64,000 nt of DNA from Pseudomonas sp. gcc21. Its GTDB lineage: Bacteria; Pseudomonadota; Gammaproteobacteria; Pseudomonadales; Pseudomonadaceae. A program made the translations under genes and the position numbers. Below, in pieces: positions 26,450-35,799 of the stretch. The notes beneath the pieces are model-generated. The model ran no database searches and was not told the DNA's origin. It worked only from the letters and a program-made list of their open reading frames with translations. Each line of letters begins with the position of its first letter. Position 1 is the stretch's first letter. Location of the stretch: positions 1,426,001-1,490,000 of the forward strand of contig NZ_CP051625.1 in NCBI RefSeq assembly GCF_012844345.1, read 5' to 3'.

Positions 26450-27301
26450 TCAGCCTTTCCCAAGCGACACCAATACCCGTCGGTTCGCCGCCCTGCCCGC
26501 TTCCGTGCGGTTGTCTGCAATCGGATAACGCCCGCCATGAAAGCGCACGCTGATGATGTCCCGGTCAATCCCACGCTCGACCAGATATGCCTGCACCACC
26601 AAAGCACGTTGCCTGGAGAGCTCATGATTGGAAAGCCGATCACCATAGTTGTCGGAGTGTCCGTTTATCTCGATACGATCGATACCCGGATCCGCTTCCA
26701 GATAGGCAAGCACCGTGTCCAGAAACGCGCGGGCCTTGTGATCCAACGTCCGCTCGCCGCTGGCAAAGCGTATCGGGGTCGCCGCTATCTGATCCAGGTT
26801 CACCGGCAGCAAGCCGCTAACGCATTCCTGGAAATCGAGCCAGGCCTGCTGATAGCCGACACTGGACACGACTATGCGCACCGAAGCCTCCGAGCCGGCC
26901 CAACCGCTACGCTGAATGGTCGGATGAAACCCGCCGGCCAGGCCAGCCAGCATCTGACCAGCCTGCTGATACGGCACGGACATCACTGCGCCCTGCTGCA
27001 CCACGGTTTCGCCCAGATAGCGCGCGGCACTCCCGTGGCGCCAGGGCGGCGCAGCGTTATATAAAGACGCCGATCCCGCGCGCATCAGGTTATCCCATGC
27101 CTTGAGCTGGAAGGTTGGCTGCTCACCGGCCCGGCGCACAAATACCGCTTCGCCGTAGCCGGTGACAGCCTGGCTCAACCGGCATTCAAACTGGTCGCCT
27201 TCGACTGCCCACTCGACATCTTCCATACGCGTCTCGTAGGTCGTCGCCAGAACAGGCAAAGCCAGCCCAAGCAGCGGTATAGCCAGATACAATCGAACCA
27301 C
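26450..27301 (-). CDS. motY: Flagellar stator-associated protein MotY
   Basis: A 283-residue periplasmic protein with an N-terminal signal peptide (MVRLYLAIPLLGLALPVLA), a MotY-specific N-terminal domain and a C-terminal OmpA-like peptidoglycan-binding domain (IEINGHSDNYGDRLSNHELS, later ADNRTEAGRAANRRV). MotY forms the T-ring that holds stators around the motor in Vibrio and pseudomonads. Its position divergent from pyrC-rnt is conserved in Pseudomonas. A FliA promoter stands just upstream, consistent with late flagellar expression. Confidence 0.93.
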   Translation of the reverse strand: MVRLYLAIPLLGLALPVLATTYETRMEDVEWAVEGDQFECRLSQAVTGYGEAVFVRRAGEQPTFQLKAWDNLMRAGSASLYNAAPPWRHGSAARYLGETVVQQGAVMSVPYQQAGQMLAGLAGGFHPTIQRSGWAGSEASVRIVVSSVGYQQAWLDFQECVSGLLPVNLDQIAATPIRFASGERTLDHKARAFLDTVLAYLEADPGIDRIEINGHSDNYGDRLSNHELSRQRALVVQAYLVERGIDRDIISVRFHGGRYPIADNRTEAGRAANRRVLVSLGKG

Positions 27302-27337
27302 GTAAATCTCCGGGCGATGAACTTTCCGTTGCGTAAT

Positions 27338-27364
27338 TCATCGGCCGCACCAGCCGAAACTTTA
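27338..27364 (-). promoter_or_regulatory. FliA (sigma-28) promoter of motY
   Basis: On the minus strand TAAAGTTT (27357-27364), an 11-base spacer, and GCCGATGA (27338-27345) match the flagellar sigma-28 consensus TAAAGTTT-N11-GCCGATAA at 15 of 16 positions. The -10 box ends 36 bases before the motY ATG. FliA dependence of motY is known in P. aeruginosa. Confidence 0.88.
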
Positions 27365-27533
27365 CTGATGTGTAGCGCGTGGTAACCGTCGTAGGCGGCT
27401 GGCAGCCGTGGCGGTGCTGTGACGTCCAGTGCGCGACAGAGGTCGCGTACAGGCAAAACCTGCGATAACCCTCGGTGTAAAATCGGGGCAATTCCGGTAG
27501 CATGGCGCCATTGCAACAGCCTGGAACATCGCA

Positions 27534-28583
27534 ATGACCGACACCCTTACCCTCATTCGGCCGGACGACTGGCACATCCACCTGCGTGACGGCGATGTGC
27601 TCTCCGATACGGTCGCAGACGCCTCACGCGTATTCGGTCGGGCGATCATCATGCCAAATCTTGTGCCCCCCGTACGGGATGGCCAGCAAGCAGCGGCTTA
27701 CAAGGCCCGGATTCTGGCCGCCCGCCCGGGTGACTCAGCGTTCGATCCATTGATGGTGTTGTATCTGACAGACCAGACCAGCCCGGAGATCATCCGTCAG
27801 GCCTGGAACAACAAGCAGGCCATCGCTGCAAAGCTGTACCCCGCCGGCGCCACCACCAACTCCGATTCCGGTGTCACCGCGCTGGAGAAGATCTACCCGG
27901 CGCTGGAAGCAATGGCCGAAGTCGGTATGCCGCTGCTGGTGCATGGCGAAGTGACCCACGCTGATGTCGATATCTTTGATCGTGAGAAAAGCTTCATCGA
28001 CCAGCAGCTGGTTGGCCTGGTCGAACGCTTCCCCACACTCAAGGTAGTGTTTGAACACATCACGACTGCCGATGCCGTGGAGTTCGTACAGGGCGCTTCC
28101 GATCGCGTTGCAGCCACCATCACTGCGCATCACCTGTTGTATAACCGCAACCATCTGCTGGCAGGCGGGGTCCGCCCGCACTTCTATTGCCTGCCCATTC
28201 TCAAGCGCCAGCGTCATCAACAGGCGCTGGGTGATGCAGTCGTTACCGGTTCTCGCAAGTTCTTCCTGGGTACTGATTCGGCGCCGCACGCCGGCCATGC
28301 CAAGGAAGCTGCCTGCGGTTGCGCTGGCTGTTATACCGCTTATGCCGCGGTCGAGCTGTACGCTGAAGCATTCGACTCGCTTGGGGTACTGGACAAGCTC
28401 GAGGTCTTCGCCAGCTTCAACGGTCCGGATTTTTATGGCCTGCCGCGCAATACCGATCGTATTACCCTGGTTCGCGAGAGCTGGAATGCTCCGCACACGC
28501 TGCCGTTCGGAGGCCAGTCTGTGGTCCCGTTGCGTGCCGGCGAAACAATCAACTGGCGAGTTGTAGAATCGCCTGCAAGCTAA
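27534..28583 (+). CDS. pyrC: Dihydroorotase, type II
   Basis: A 349-residue zinc enzyme closing carbamoyl-aspartate to dihydroorotate in pyrimidine synthesis, the length of E. coli PyrC. The metal-binding motif [10 protein letters not shown] is at residues 11-20, the carbamylated lysine lies in [15 protein letters not shown], further ligands in [11 protein letters not shown] and FEHITT, and the catalytic Asp in FLGTDSAPH. It starts at ATG 27534 and is followed by rnt after 9 bases, as in other pseudomonads. Confidence 0.97.
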   Translation: MTDTLTLIRPDDWHIHLRDGDVLSDTVADASRVFGRAIIMPNLVPPVRDGQQAAAYKARILAARPGDSAFDPLMVLYLTDQTSPEIIRQAWNNKQAIAAKLYPAGATTNSDSGVTALEKIYPALEAMAEVGMPLLVHGEVTHADVDIFDREKSFIDQQLVGLVERFPTLKVVFEHITTADAVEFVQGASDRVAATITAHHLLYNRNHLLAGGVRPHFYCLPILKRQRHQQALGDAVVTGSRKFFLGTDSAPHAGHAKEAACGCAGCYTAYAAVELYAEAFDSLGVLDKLEVFASFNGPDFYGLPRNTDRITLVRESWNAPHTLPFGGQSVVPLRAGETINWRVVESPAS

Positions 28584-28592
28584 GGATCGCCA

Positions 28593-29264
28593 GTGAGCGA
28601 GTTTGAATTCGACGACAATATCGATAATGCAACCCAGGCCTCGGGCCCCAAGCCGCCCATGGCCTATCGCTTCCGCGGTTTTTTGCCGGTTGTAGTGGAT
28701 GTCGAGACCGGCGGCTTCAATGCCGCTACCGATGCGTTGCTGGAAATAGCCGCCACCACCATCAGCATGGATGAAGACGGCATGGTCTACCCGGACCACA
28801 CGCATTTCTTCCGCGTAGAGCCCTTCGAGGGCGCAAACGTCGAACCGGCCGCGCTGGAGTTCACCGGCATCAAGCTGGACCATCCGCTACGCATGGCGGT
28901 CAGCGAGCAACATGCATTGACCGAGATCTTCAAGCACATTCGCAAGGCGGTGAAATCTGCCGGATGCAAACGTGCAGTGCTGGTCGGACACAACGCCTTT
29001 TTCGACCTGGGTTTCGTCAACGCAGCAGTTGAACGCACCCAGATCAAGCGCAACCCCTTCCACCCCTTCTCCTGCTTTGATACAGCCACCCTGGGCGGTC
29101 TGGCCTACGGGCAAACCGTCCTGGCCAAGGCCTGCGCTGCGGCGGGGATCGACTTCGATGGCCGTGAAGCACATTCGGCGCGCTACGATACCGAGAAAAC
29201 GGCGGATCTGTTCTGCGCCATCGTCAACCGCTGGCGGGAAATGGGCGGCTGGCCTCCAGTCTGA
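28593..29264 (+). CDS. rnt: Ribonuclease T
   Basis: A 223-residue DEDDh exonuclease that trims the 3' ends of tRNA and other stable RNAs. The motifs are present in order: [11 protein letters not shown] (Exo I), [11 protein letters not shown] (Exo II) and [14 protein letters not shown] (Exo III, with the general-base His). It starts with GTG at 28593, nine bases after the pyrC stop, so it is co-transcribed with pyrC. Confidence 0.96.
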   Translation: MSEFEFDDNIDNATQASGPKPPMAYRFRGFLPVVVDVETGGFNAATDALLEIAATTISMDEDGMVYPDHTHFFRVEPFEGANVEPAALEFTGIKLDHPLRMAVSEQHALTEIFKHIRKAVKSAGCKRAVLVGHNAFFDLGFVNAAVERTQIKRNPFHPFSCFDTATLGGLAYGQTVLAKACAAAGIDFDGREAHSARYDTEKTADLFCAIVNRWREMGGWPPV

Positions 29265-29282
29265 GACCATTCCGTACCTCCC

Positions 29283-29332
29283 CCGCAGCATTCAATCCAG
29301 ACACCGGCAAGTGCTGGCCCTGAATGCTGCGG
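29283..29332 (+). terminator. Long hairpin after rnt
   Basis: CCGCAGCATTCA (29283-29294) pairs perfectly with TGAATGCTGCGG (29321-29332) over 12 bp around a 26-base loop. It starts 18 bases after the rnt stop. There is no T-run, so it may stabilise the mRNA end or terminate weakly. Confidence 0.5.
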
Positions 29333-29551
29333 ATCAACGCCTCCCCATCCCGCTTGCCCTCGCTTATTCAATTTCCCGATAACAACACCCTGGCTCGGTA
29401 ACTTGCAGGAATGGTAAGCGGCGGCTATTTTCAGAGATGGCACTAAACTTCCGCTACACTTCAGTTGTTATTCCGGCAACAGCTAATAATTGGATGGAGG
29501 CGGCAGTGCGACACGCACGTCGATCTCGATCAGAAAAAGGAGTCATCCCTG

Positions 29552-30526
29552 ATGAAACGCACTTCACTTGCCGTACTTTTTTCCGCCGCGATTGCCTGCG
29601 CTGGCATCACCGCTACCCCGGCAGTCGCTCAGGAAAACTTTGTCACCATAGGTACTGGCGGACAAACCGGCGTGTATTACGTTGTCGGCCAATCAGTGTG
29701 CCGGTTGATCAACCGCAACAGTAATGATCATGGAATCCGCTGTAATGCGCCGTCGAGCGGCGGTTCGGTAGCCAACGTCAACGCCATCCGCGGCGGCGAG
29801 ATGGACATGGGCGTGGTCCAGTCCGACATTCAGTTCAAAGCCCACAAGGGTATCGAAAACTTTGAAGATGCCGGCGCCTTTGAAAAACTTCGCGCCATTT
29901 TTGCGCTGCACGGCGAGCCGCTTACTGTGGTTGCCCGCCGCGACGCCAATATCAACACGGTCAAGGACCTCAAGGGCAAGCGCGTCAATATCGGCAACCC
30001 GGGTTCGGGTCAGCGTGACACCATGGATGTGGTAATGGACGCTCTGGGCTGGACGCGTTCCGACTTCGCTCTGGCATCCGAGCTGGACGCAGCCGAGCAG
30101 GCCGCCGCGCTGGGTGACAACAACGTTGACGCCATGGTCTATGTTGCCGGGCACCCGAACGGCTCTATCCAGGAAGCCACCACCACCGTTGACTCGGTAC
30201 TGGTCTCGGTATCCGGTGAGGAGATCGACAAGCTGATAGAGGAACGCCCTTACTACGCCAAGGCAACCATCCCGGGCGGCCTGTATCGCGGTAATGACAA
30301 AGATGTGGAGACCTTCGGTGTACGCGCCACGCTGGTCACCTCAGCCGACACCCCTGAAGAAACCGTCTACCAGACTGTGAAGGCCGTATTCGAGAACTTC
30401 GACCGGTTCAAGCGCCTGCATCCGGCTTTCGCAACACTGACCGAAGAAGAAATGATCAAGGAAGGTCTCTCCGTACCGCTGCACGATGGCGCAGTGCGCT
30501 ATTACAAGGAACGAGGCTGGATGTAA
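29552..30526 (+). CDS. TAXI family TRAP transporter solute-binding protein
   Basis: A 324-residue periplasmic protein. The ATG at 29552 is preceded by AAAGGAG, and the signal peptide (MKRTSLAVLFSAAIACAG) is cleaved near AVAQ. The TAXI hallmark follows at once: FVTIGTGGQTGVYYVVGQSV, then GGEMDMGVVQSDIQ and GKRVNIGNPGSGQRDTMD. TAXI proteins deliver small carboxylates or related compounds to a fused TRAP permease, encoded next. The ligand is unknown. A stable hairpin follows its stop, typical for genes expressed above their permease partner. Confidence 0.93.
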   Translation: MKRTSLAVLFSAAIACAGITATPAVAQENFVTIGTGGQTGVYYVVGQSVCRLINRNSNDHGIRCNAPSSGGSVANVNAIRGGEMDMGVVQSDIQFKAHKGIENFEDAGAFEKLRAIFALHGEPLTVVARRDANINTVKDLKGKRVNIGNPGSGQRDTMDVVMDALGWTRSDFALASELDAAEQAAALGDNNVDAMVYVAGHPNGSIQEATTTVDSVLVSVSGEEIDKLIEERPYYAKATIPGGLYRGNDKDVETFGVRATLVTSADTPEETVYQTVKAVFENFDRFKRLHPAFATLTEEEMIKEGLSVPLHDGAVRYYKERGWM

Positions 30527-30534
30527 CCCTGTAC

Positions 30535-30565
30535 CGGGCCGCTTATTGCGGCCCGCTTATTTTCT
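30535..30565 (+). terminator. Intra-operon hairpin/attenuator
   Basis: CGGGCCGC (30535-30542), loop TTATT, GCGGCCCG (30548-30555), then CTTATTTTC. It lies in the 63-base gap between the binding-protein and permease genes and probably protects or partly terminates the upstream message, raising the binding protein relative to the permease. Confidence 0.7.
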
Positions 30566-30589
30566 GGAACAGCTGACGCAGGGTCTGCC

Positions 30590-33199
30590 ATGAGCGAACA
30601 GAATCTCCAACGCGACGAAGTGGATACCGAACTGGAGGATATGATCGCCTCCTCCGATACCGGTGCCCGTAAACCCGGTGGTTTTACCGGCAAATTGCTG
30701 GTCTGTATCGCGGCCACCTGGTCATTATTTCAACTGTGGATCGCCTCGCCATTGCCTTACATGGTGGGTTTCGGCGTGTTCAACAGCGCCGAGGCGCGTT
30801 CGATCCACCTGGCGTTCGCCGTGTTCCTCGGTTTTATGGCCTTCCCGGCGCTCAAGCGCTCACCCCGCGATCATGTGCCGATACTCGACTGGGTTCTCGC
30901 CCTGGTCGCGTCTTTCTGCGCAGCCTATCTGTTCATATTCTATTCCGAGCTGGCCAGCCGCCCCGGAAGCCCGACGACAACAGACGTTGTGGTAGGTGTA
31001 ACCGGCCTGATCATGTTGCTTGAAGCAACCCGGCGTGCGCTCGGCCCGCCGCTGATGATCGTCGCCGCGATATTCATCATCTATTCCCTCGCCGGCCCCC
31101 ATATGCCGGGGATTCTGGCGCACCGTGGCGTCAGCCTAGAAGCTCTCACCAACCATCAATGGCTGACCAGCCAAGGCGTGTTCGGTATCGCGCTAGGCGT
31201 CTCAACCAGCTTCGTGTTCCTGTTCGTTTTATTCGGTGCGCTGCTCGACAAGGCAGGCGCCGGCAACTATTTCATCAAGGTCGCGTTCTCGTTACTCGGT
31301 CACTACCGAGGTGGCCCGGCCAAGGCCGCGGTGGTGGCCTCAGGCATGACCGGCCTGATATCCGGTTCCTCCATCGCCAACGTAGTGACCACCGGCACCT
31401 TCACGATTCCGATGATGAAGCGCGTCGGCTTTTCCTCGGAGAAGGCCGGCGCGGTCGAGGTCGCCTCTTCGGTGAACGGCCAGATCATGCCGCCGGTAAT
31501 GGGCGCGGCAGCCTTCCTGATGGTCGAATACGTGGGTATTTCCTACGTTGAAGTCATCAAGCATGCCTTCCTGCCAGCACTGATCTCATACATAGCACTG
31601 GTTTATATCGTGCATCTGGAAGCCATGAAGGCCGGCATGCAGGGGTTAGAGTCGAGCAACCCGCCCCGTCCTTTAGTGCGCAAGGTGCTTGGCTTCCTGA
31701 CCGGCCTTTTATTACTGATGGGGTTGTCGCTGATCGTCTATTACGGCCTCGGTTGGCTCAAGCCGATTCTGGGTGACAGTGCCTTCTGGGTGATATCCGC
31801 AATCCTGATGGCGGTTTACATCGGGTTGCTGAAACTGGGTTCAAAGTATCCGGAGCTGGAACTGGACGATCCGGATTCGCCGGTGGTGAAGCTTCCGCAG
31901 ACCCGCCCAACGGTGATGTCCGGCCTGCACTACATCCTGCCAGTGATCGTGCTGATCTGGTGCCTGATGGTTGAGCGGCTCTCGCCCGGCCTGTCCGCAT
32001 TCTGGGCAACCGTATTCATGATCATCATCATCCTCACCCAGCGCCCCCTGATCGCCTTGTTTCGCGGCCAGAGCGCACTGGTTGACGACCTGAAACACGG
32101 GTTAAGCGACCTGTGGCAAGGGCTGGTCGCAGGTGCACGCAACATGATCGGCATCGGTATAGCTACAGCCACCGCCGGCATCATCGTTGGCGCAGTCTCA
32201 CAGACCGGTGTGGGTCTGGTTCTGGCGGATCTGGTCGAGTTGCTGTCGATGGGCAATCTGATGCTGATGCTCATCCTGACCGCCCTGCTGAGTCTGATTC
32301 TGGGCATGGGATTGCCGACAACCGCGAACTACATCGTGGTCTCAGCGCTGCTCGCCCCTGTTGTAGTCACACTCGGTCAGCAGAACGGGTTGATCGTCCC
32401 CTTGATCGCCGTCCACCTGTTCGTATTTTTCTTCGGCATCATGGCCGACGTCACGCCTCCGGTTGGCCTGGCTTCCTTCGCCGCTGCTGCGGTGTCCGGC
32501 GGCGACCCGATCCGCACAGGTTTTCAGGCGTTCTATTACAGTCTGCGCACCGCCGCCCTGCCGTTCCTGTTCATCTTCAACACTGATCTTCTGTTGATTG
32601 ATGTAAGTCTGTGGCACGGGGTCGTTGTCTTCATCATCGCGACAATTGCGATGCTCATCTTCGCCGCAGCAACCCAGGGCTGGCTGATAGTGCGCAACCG
32701 CTGGTACGAAAATATTCTCCTGCTTCTTGTGGCATTCACGCTGTTCCGGCCCGGCTTCTGGATGGACATAATCGATGACCCATACCAGTCAATTCCGCCC
32801 GCAGAACTGACCCAGGCGTTGGACCGAGTCGACGAGGGCAGTCACCTGCGCATGCAGGTATCTGGCCTGGACAAGATCGGCGATCCGCGCACTTTTCATT
32901 TGCTGGTCCCTGTGCCTGATGGCGCAACCGGAGAGGAAAAAATGGAGGAACTGGGCTTGATGCTGATGCAGGATGGCGAACGGACACTGGTGGACATGGT
33001 CACCTACGGCAGCCTCGCCGCCGATCTGGGGTTCGACTTCGATCAGGAAATCCTCGAAGTACTGGCGCCCGTGGACCGCATCGCCAAGGAGTGGATGTGG
33101 ATACCCGGTCTGATGCTGTTCGCCATTATCGTCGGGCTGCAGTGGTCGCGCCGCAAGCCCACCGACACGCCACGAGTGGAGGCAACTGCCCGTGTATAA
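30590..33199 (+). CDS. TRAP transporter fused permease (4TM/12TM) with C-terminal DUF3394
   Basis: An 869-residue membrane protein joining the small (DctQ-like) and large (DctM-like) TRAP permease subunits. The hallmark DctM segments are present (GNYFIKVAFSLLGHYRGGPA; SGSSIANVVTTGTFTIPMMK; GMGLPTTANYIVVSALLAPV). The last 150 residues after the helices (from about DDPYQSIPPAEL) match the soluble DUF3394 region seen in TAXI permeases, closed by one more helix and a basic tail. It uses an ion gradient together with the TAXI binding protein. The USP gene overlaps its last eight bases. Confidence 0.94.
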   Translation: MSEQNLQRDEVDTELEDMIASSDTGARKPGGFTGKLLVCIAATWSLFQLWIASPLPYMVGFGVFNSAEARSIHLAFAVFLGFMAFPALKRSPRDHVPILDWVLALVASFCAAYLFIFYSELASRPGSPTTTDVVVGVTGLIMLLEATRRALGPPLMIVAAIFIIYSLAGPHMPGILAHRGVSLEALTNHQWLTSQGVFGIALGVSTSFVFLFVLFGALLDKAGAGNYFIKVAFSLLGHYRGGPAKAAVVASGMTGLISGSSIANVVTTGTFTIPMMKRVGFSSEKAGAVEVASSVNGQIMPPVMGAAAFLMVEYVGISYVEVIKHAFLPALISYIALVYIVHLEAMKAGMQGLESSNPPRPLVRKVLGFLTGLLLLMGLSLIVYYGLGWLKPILGDSAFWVISAILMAVYIGLLKLGSKYPELELDDPDSPVVKLPQTRPTVMSGLHYILPVIVLIWCLMVERLSPGLSAFWATVFMIIIILTQRPLIALFRGQSALVDDLKHGLSDLWQGLVAGARNMIGIGIATATAGIIVGAVSQTGVGLVLADLVELLSMGNLMLMLILTALLSLILGMGLPTTANYIVVSALLAPVVVTLGQQNGLIVPLIAVHLFVFFFGIMADVTPPVGLASFAAAAVSGGDPIRTGFQAFYYSLRTAALPFLFIFNTDLLLIDVSLWHGVVVFIIATIAMLIFAAATQGWLIVRNRWYENILLLLVAFTLFRPGFWMDIIDDPYQSIPPAELTQALDRVDEGSHLRMQVSGLDKIGDPRTFHLLVPVPDGATGEEKMEELGLMLMQDGERTLVDMVTYGSLAADLGFDFDQEILEVLAPVDRIAKEWMWIPGLMLFAIIVGLQWSRRKPTDTPRVEATARV

Positions 33200-33620
33200 C
33201 AAGATCCTGCTGGCCATCGACCTGAACCATAAGGCGTCCTGGCAGAAAGCGCTGCCAGTTGCGCTGGAGCTGTGCCGGGCCCACGAGGCTTCACTATTCA
33301 TCGTCACCGTATTACCCGATTTTGGCCTGCCGCTGGTGGGCGGCTTCTTCCCCAAGGATTTCGCGGTAAAGGCCAGGAAGGCTTTCAGCGACAACCTCCG
33401 TGAGTTCGTCAAGGAGATGGTCCCCAAGGATGTGAAAGTGCAACGCGTGGTGGCAGACGGCAAACCCTATGAAGCAATACTGCGGGTCGCCAAGAAGCAG
33501 GGTGTAGACCTCATTGTCATGTCGTCACACAAACGCAAACGCCTTGAAGATTACGTTCTGGGCACCAACGCGCTACGCGTTGTGCAGCAGTCGAAACGGT
33601 CGGTCATGATTGTGCGGTAG
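33192..33620 (+). CDS. Universal stress protein, TRAP-associated
   Basis: A 142-residue UspA-fold protein starting with GTG inside the end of the TRAP permease gene. The start is KILLAIDLNHKASWQKAL and the ATP-binding tail is IVMSSHKRKRLEDYVLGTNA followed by VVQQSKRSVMIVR, so the nucleotide loop GxxG is altered to G-T-N-A. USP genes linked to TRAP operons, such as teaD of Halomonas, modulate transporter activity. The 8-base overlap suggests translational coupling and a similar role here. Confidence 0.9.
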   Translation: MYNKILLAIDLNHKASWQKALPVALELCRAHEASLFIVTVLPDFGLPLVGGFFPKDFAVKARKAFSDNLREFVKEMVPKDVKVQRVVADGKPYEAILRVAKKQGVDLIVMSSHKRKRLEDYVLGTNALRVVQQSKRSVMIVR

Positions 33621-33627
33621 CCCGTGT

Positions 33628-33659
33628 GGCATAACCGGCGAGTTGACGCCGGTTATGCC
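33628..33659 (+). terminator. Hairpin terminator after the TRAP operon
   Basis: GGCATAACCGGCG (33628-33640) and CGCCGGTTATGCC (33647-33659) make a perfect 13-bp stem with an AGTTGA loop, starting 8 bases after the USP stop. No T-run follows, so the mechanism may differ from a canonical intrinsic terminator. Confidence 0.65.
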
Positions 33660-33872
33660 ATCGTCTGGATCATCGGTGTGATAATGCGCCCTCTGCCTTT
33701 GGTCACTTCAAACCGCGTATTTATCGCCCCTTTCTTGTCTGAACCATCAAACTTTCGCTAACAATCCGAACAGCTTTAAGTGTTATGCTGCCTGCATTGT
33801 GCAACTTCCATGACCCACTACGATACACAGCAATACTCACTGCGCAATATAACTACATGTAGGTACGTATAT

Positions 33873-34703
33873 ATGAACAAAGTTGTATTGATTACTGGCT
33901 CTTCCTCCGGAATGGGCAAAGCAACAGCTTTATTGTTGGCTGAAAGTGGTTATACCGTTTATGCCGGGGTCCGGGATAACAGCGATGAATTGATGAGCGA
34001 AGCGCAGCGTCGCAAGCTGACAATCAACACCTTGAAGCTGGACGTACAGGACACCATCTCTATTCGCGATGCGGTCAGGTATATCATGGCCAGGGAAGGA
34101 AAGATCGACGTATTGGTGAACAACGCGGGCTTCGGACTGCTTGCCACGCTTGAGGACGGCACCGACGAAGAAATATTCAAGCAGTTCGATGTGAACGTAT
34201 TCGGTCTGATCAAGATGACGCGGGAGGTGCTGCCCCATATGCGTCAGGCCGGTGGTGGCGTCATCATCAATATATCGTCGTTCCTCGGCAGGATGGGGCT
34301 GCCGTTGCTCGCCCACTACAATGCCAGCAAGTACGCGGTTGAGGGCATCACCGATTCGTTGCGCTTTGAAGTGGCGCCCTTCGGCATCCGCGTACACTCC
34401 ATACTTGCCGGATTGTTCGGTACCAATTTCGTCAAGAAGGGCCTTGTTGCCAACGCTCGCACCACCAGTGAGGATTCGCCCTACAAGAACCTGGTCTCGC
34501 ACTTCGTCCCGATTGTAGCCGCCGCAATCAATGAAGGCCCCTCACCTCAGCCAATCGCCGAAGCTGTAAAGAGCGTTATCGAGAATGCCGACAGCGACAT
34601 TGCTATCAAAGTAGGCACCGAAGCCGAGCAATTCGTGCCTCTGCGCAAGAGTATGGACGACAAAACATTTGAATCCAAAGTGAAGAAGACCTTCGGTCTC
34701 TGA
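33873..34703 (+). CDS. Short-chain dehydrogenase/reductase
   Basis: A 276-residue classical SDR. The cofactor motif TGSSSGMG is at residues 8-15, then VNNAGFG, the catalytic Ser in INISSFLGR and the Tyr-Lys pair in HYNASKYAVEG. The start is the ATG at 33873, since the frame upstream encodes an unlikely leader. The gene stands alone between two terminators, so its substrate cannot be inferred from context; its C terminus (FVPLRKSMDDKTFESKVKKT) is long for the family. Confidence 0.88.
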   Translation: MNKVVLITGSSSGMGKATALLLAESGYTVYAGVRDNSDELMSEAQRRKLTINTLKLDVQDTISIRDAVRYIMAREGKIDVLVNNAGFGLLATLEDGTDEEIFKQFDVNVFGLIKMTREVLPHMRQAGGGVIINISSFLGRMGLPLLAHYNASKYAVEGITDSLRFEVAPFGIRVHSILAGLFGTNFVKKGLVANARTTSEDSPYKNLVSHFVPIVAAAINEGPSPQPIAEAVKSVIENADSDIAIKVGTEAEQFVPLRKSMDDKTFESKVKKTFGL

Positions 34704-34708
34704 TGAAC

Positions 34709-34734
34709 AAACCGGCGCTATATAGCGCCGGTTT
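34709..34734. terminator. Perfect palindromic terminator
   Basis: A 26-bp perfect palindrome, AAACCGGCGCTAT and its complement, starts 6 bases after the SDR stop. It ends in T residues on both strands and can act bidirectionally, also closing the PH-domain gene transcript from the right. Confidence 0.75.
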
Positions 34735-34755
34735 ACTCCAGGGCTTCGTCAGTTA

Positions 34756-34924
34756 GGAGCCTCTAAAGAACGTGGCGAGCGAAGATCAGGCAAGGCGAAA
34801 TCCGACGAAAAACGGACCGGGCCGGCGTACCAGTTTACATGTTGTAAACGAGCATTTTGAGACGCCGAGTTTCGGGAAGATTTCAACGCAGTATGGCCGA
34901 GCGCAGTAGTTATGCAGAGGTCCC
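34756..34924. mobile_element. 169-bp MITE with 3-bp TTA target duplication
   Basis: The ends are imperfect inverted repeats: GGAGCCTCTAAAGAAC on the left, GGGACCTCTGCATAAC read inward from the right. TTA directly flanks both sides (34753-34755, 34925-34927), as expected from IS5-like transposition. The interior has the inverted repeat TTTACA-TGT-TGTAAA and no gene. The right duplication is also the stop codon of the PH-domain gene. Confidence 0.7.
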
Positions 34925-35293
34925 TTAAAGCGCATGCCGGGATATATGTTTCGATATCTCCACAATCGCTGTCCTGCCGGTAAATTCGAACTGCACTTTG
35001 CCCAGTGAAGAAAAATATATTTGCAGTTCGGAATCAATATCGAAGGTGCCGGAGGTTTCAATTGAATACGCCACGATGTCCTTGTAGGGCAAAGAGGTGA
35101 AATCCCTTTTACTTCCGGTCAGTCCTTTCACATTGACCGCGATGATGCGCTTATTGGTAAATACCACGCCATCGCGCATGGATTTGTACGAGTCGATAAC
35201 CTGCTCGCCCTCCATCAGCAGCTCGGCCACCCTGTCTGCATATTCCATATTCTGTTTGAGCTTGAAGAAACCCTTGTTTTCGAAATCGATCAT
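34925..35293 (-). CDS. PH-domain protein (bPH type)
   Basis: A 122-residue soluble protein matching the bacterial pleckstrin-homology family: EGEQVIDSYKSMRDGVVFTN, KRIIAVNVKGLTGSKRDFTS and LPYKDIVAYSIET. The family is widespread and of unknown function, possibly binding lipid or protein at the membrane. The start ATG has AAGG eight bases upstream. Its TAA stop codon is formed by the right-hand TTA duplication of a MITE, so the insertion landed exactly at the end of the gene without changing the protein. Confidence 0.85.
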   Translation of the reverse strand: MIDFENKGFFKLKQNMEYADRVAELLMEGEQVIDSYKSMRDGVVFTNKRIIAVNVKGLTGSKRDFTSLPYKDIVAYSIETSGTFDIDSELQIYFSSLGKVQFEFTGRTAIVEISKHISRHAL

Positions 35294-35436
35294 TGCGCAA
35301 CCTTGTCTTCACAGCGTTTGATAACGCCACTGGATGGGAATTCGCGCGCCATACCGCAGCGGGCGCCTCGGAACAGTGTCGCGAACCTGGGCAGGGTTGG
35401 CCAGTGTCTTGTGCATATGGATTGCCAGGCAAACCC

Positions 35437-35665
35437 GAATCCCCCCTAACCCCCCTTTTTCAAAGTGGGGGACCGTTTGTGCAGGCTTGAAGATCCATGT
35501 CGTTCTGAGAGATCGGCTCATACCGGGAATACAACACCGGCCGCAGCTAACCAGCTACACACTTTTGCAATACTCAGCCACATGTAAGCGCCAGTGCCTG
35601 GGCCCATAGTCTGCCGCTGCTCGGACCAGTCCCCCACTTTGAAAAAGGGGGGTTAGGGGGGATTC
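35437..35665 (+). mobile_element. MITE-like element, copy A (229 bp)
   Basis: It has perfect 37-bp terminal inverted repeats (from GAATCCCCCCTAACCCCCCT to CAAAGTGGGGGAC on each side) around 155 non-coding bases. It is about 97% identical to copy B at 37428-37658 in the opposite orientation. It lies between the PH-domain gene and the DUF3237 gene, filling most of a 506-bp gap; the remaining bases show no feature. Confidence 0.85.
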
Positions 35666-35799
35666 AGCTTTATTTGTTAGCGTCCCGATAAAGGTCCAGT
35701 CATATCCTGTCGTAACAGCCTCAGGATAAACATACCCGTGCAGCCAGCTCCGTTTAATCGTGCCAACGAAACCGGTGCAAGCTGCGCTCCGCTCCTCGC

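Noticed and set aside
27735..28883. 382-codon open frame antisense to pyrC and rnt
   Set aside because: Both sense genes have complete catalytic motifs; the antisense product shows no recognisable domain.
29440..29460. Possible sigma-54 promoter (TGGCAC) upstream of the TAXI gene
   Set aside because: The required GC-containing -12 element (TTGC) is missing at the right spacing.
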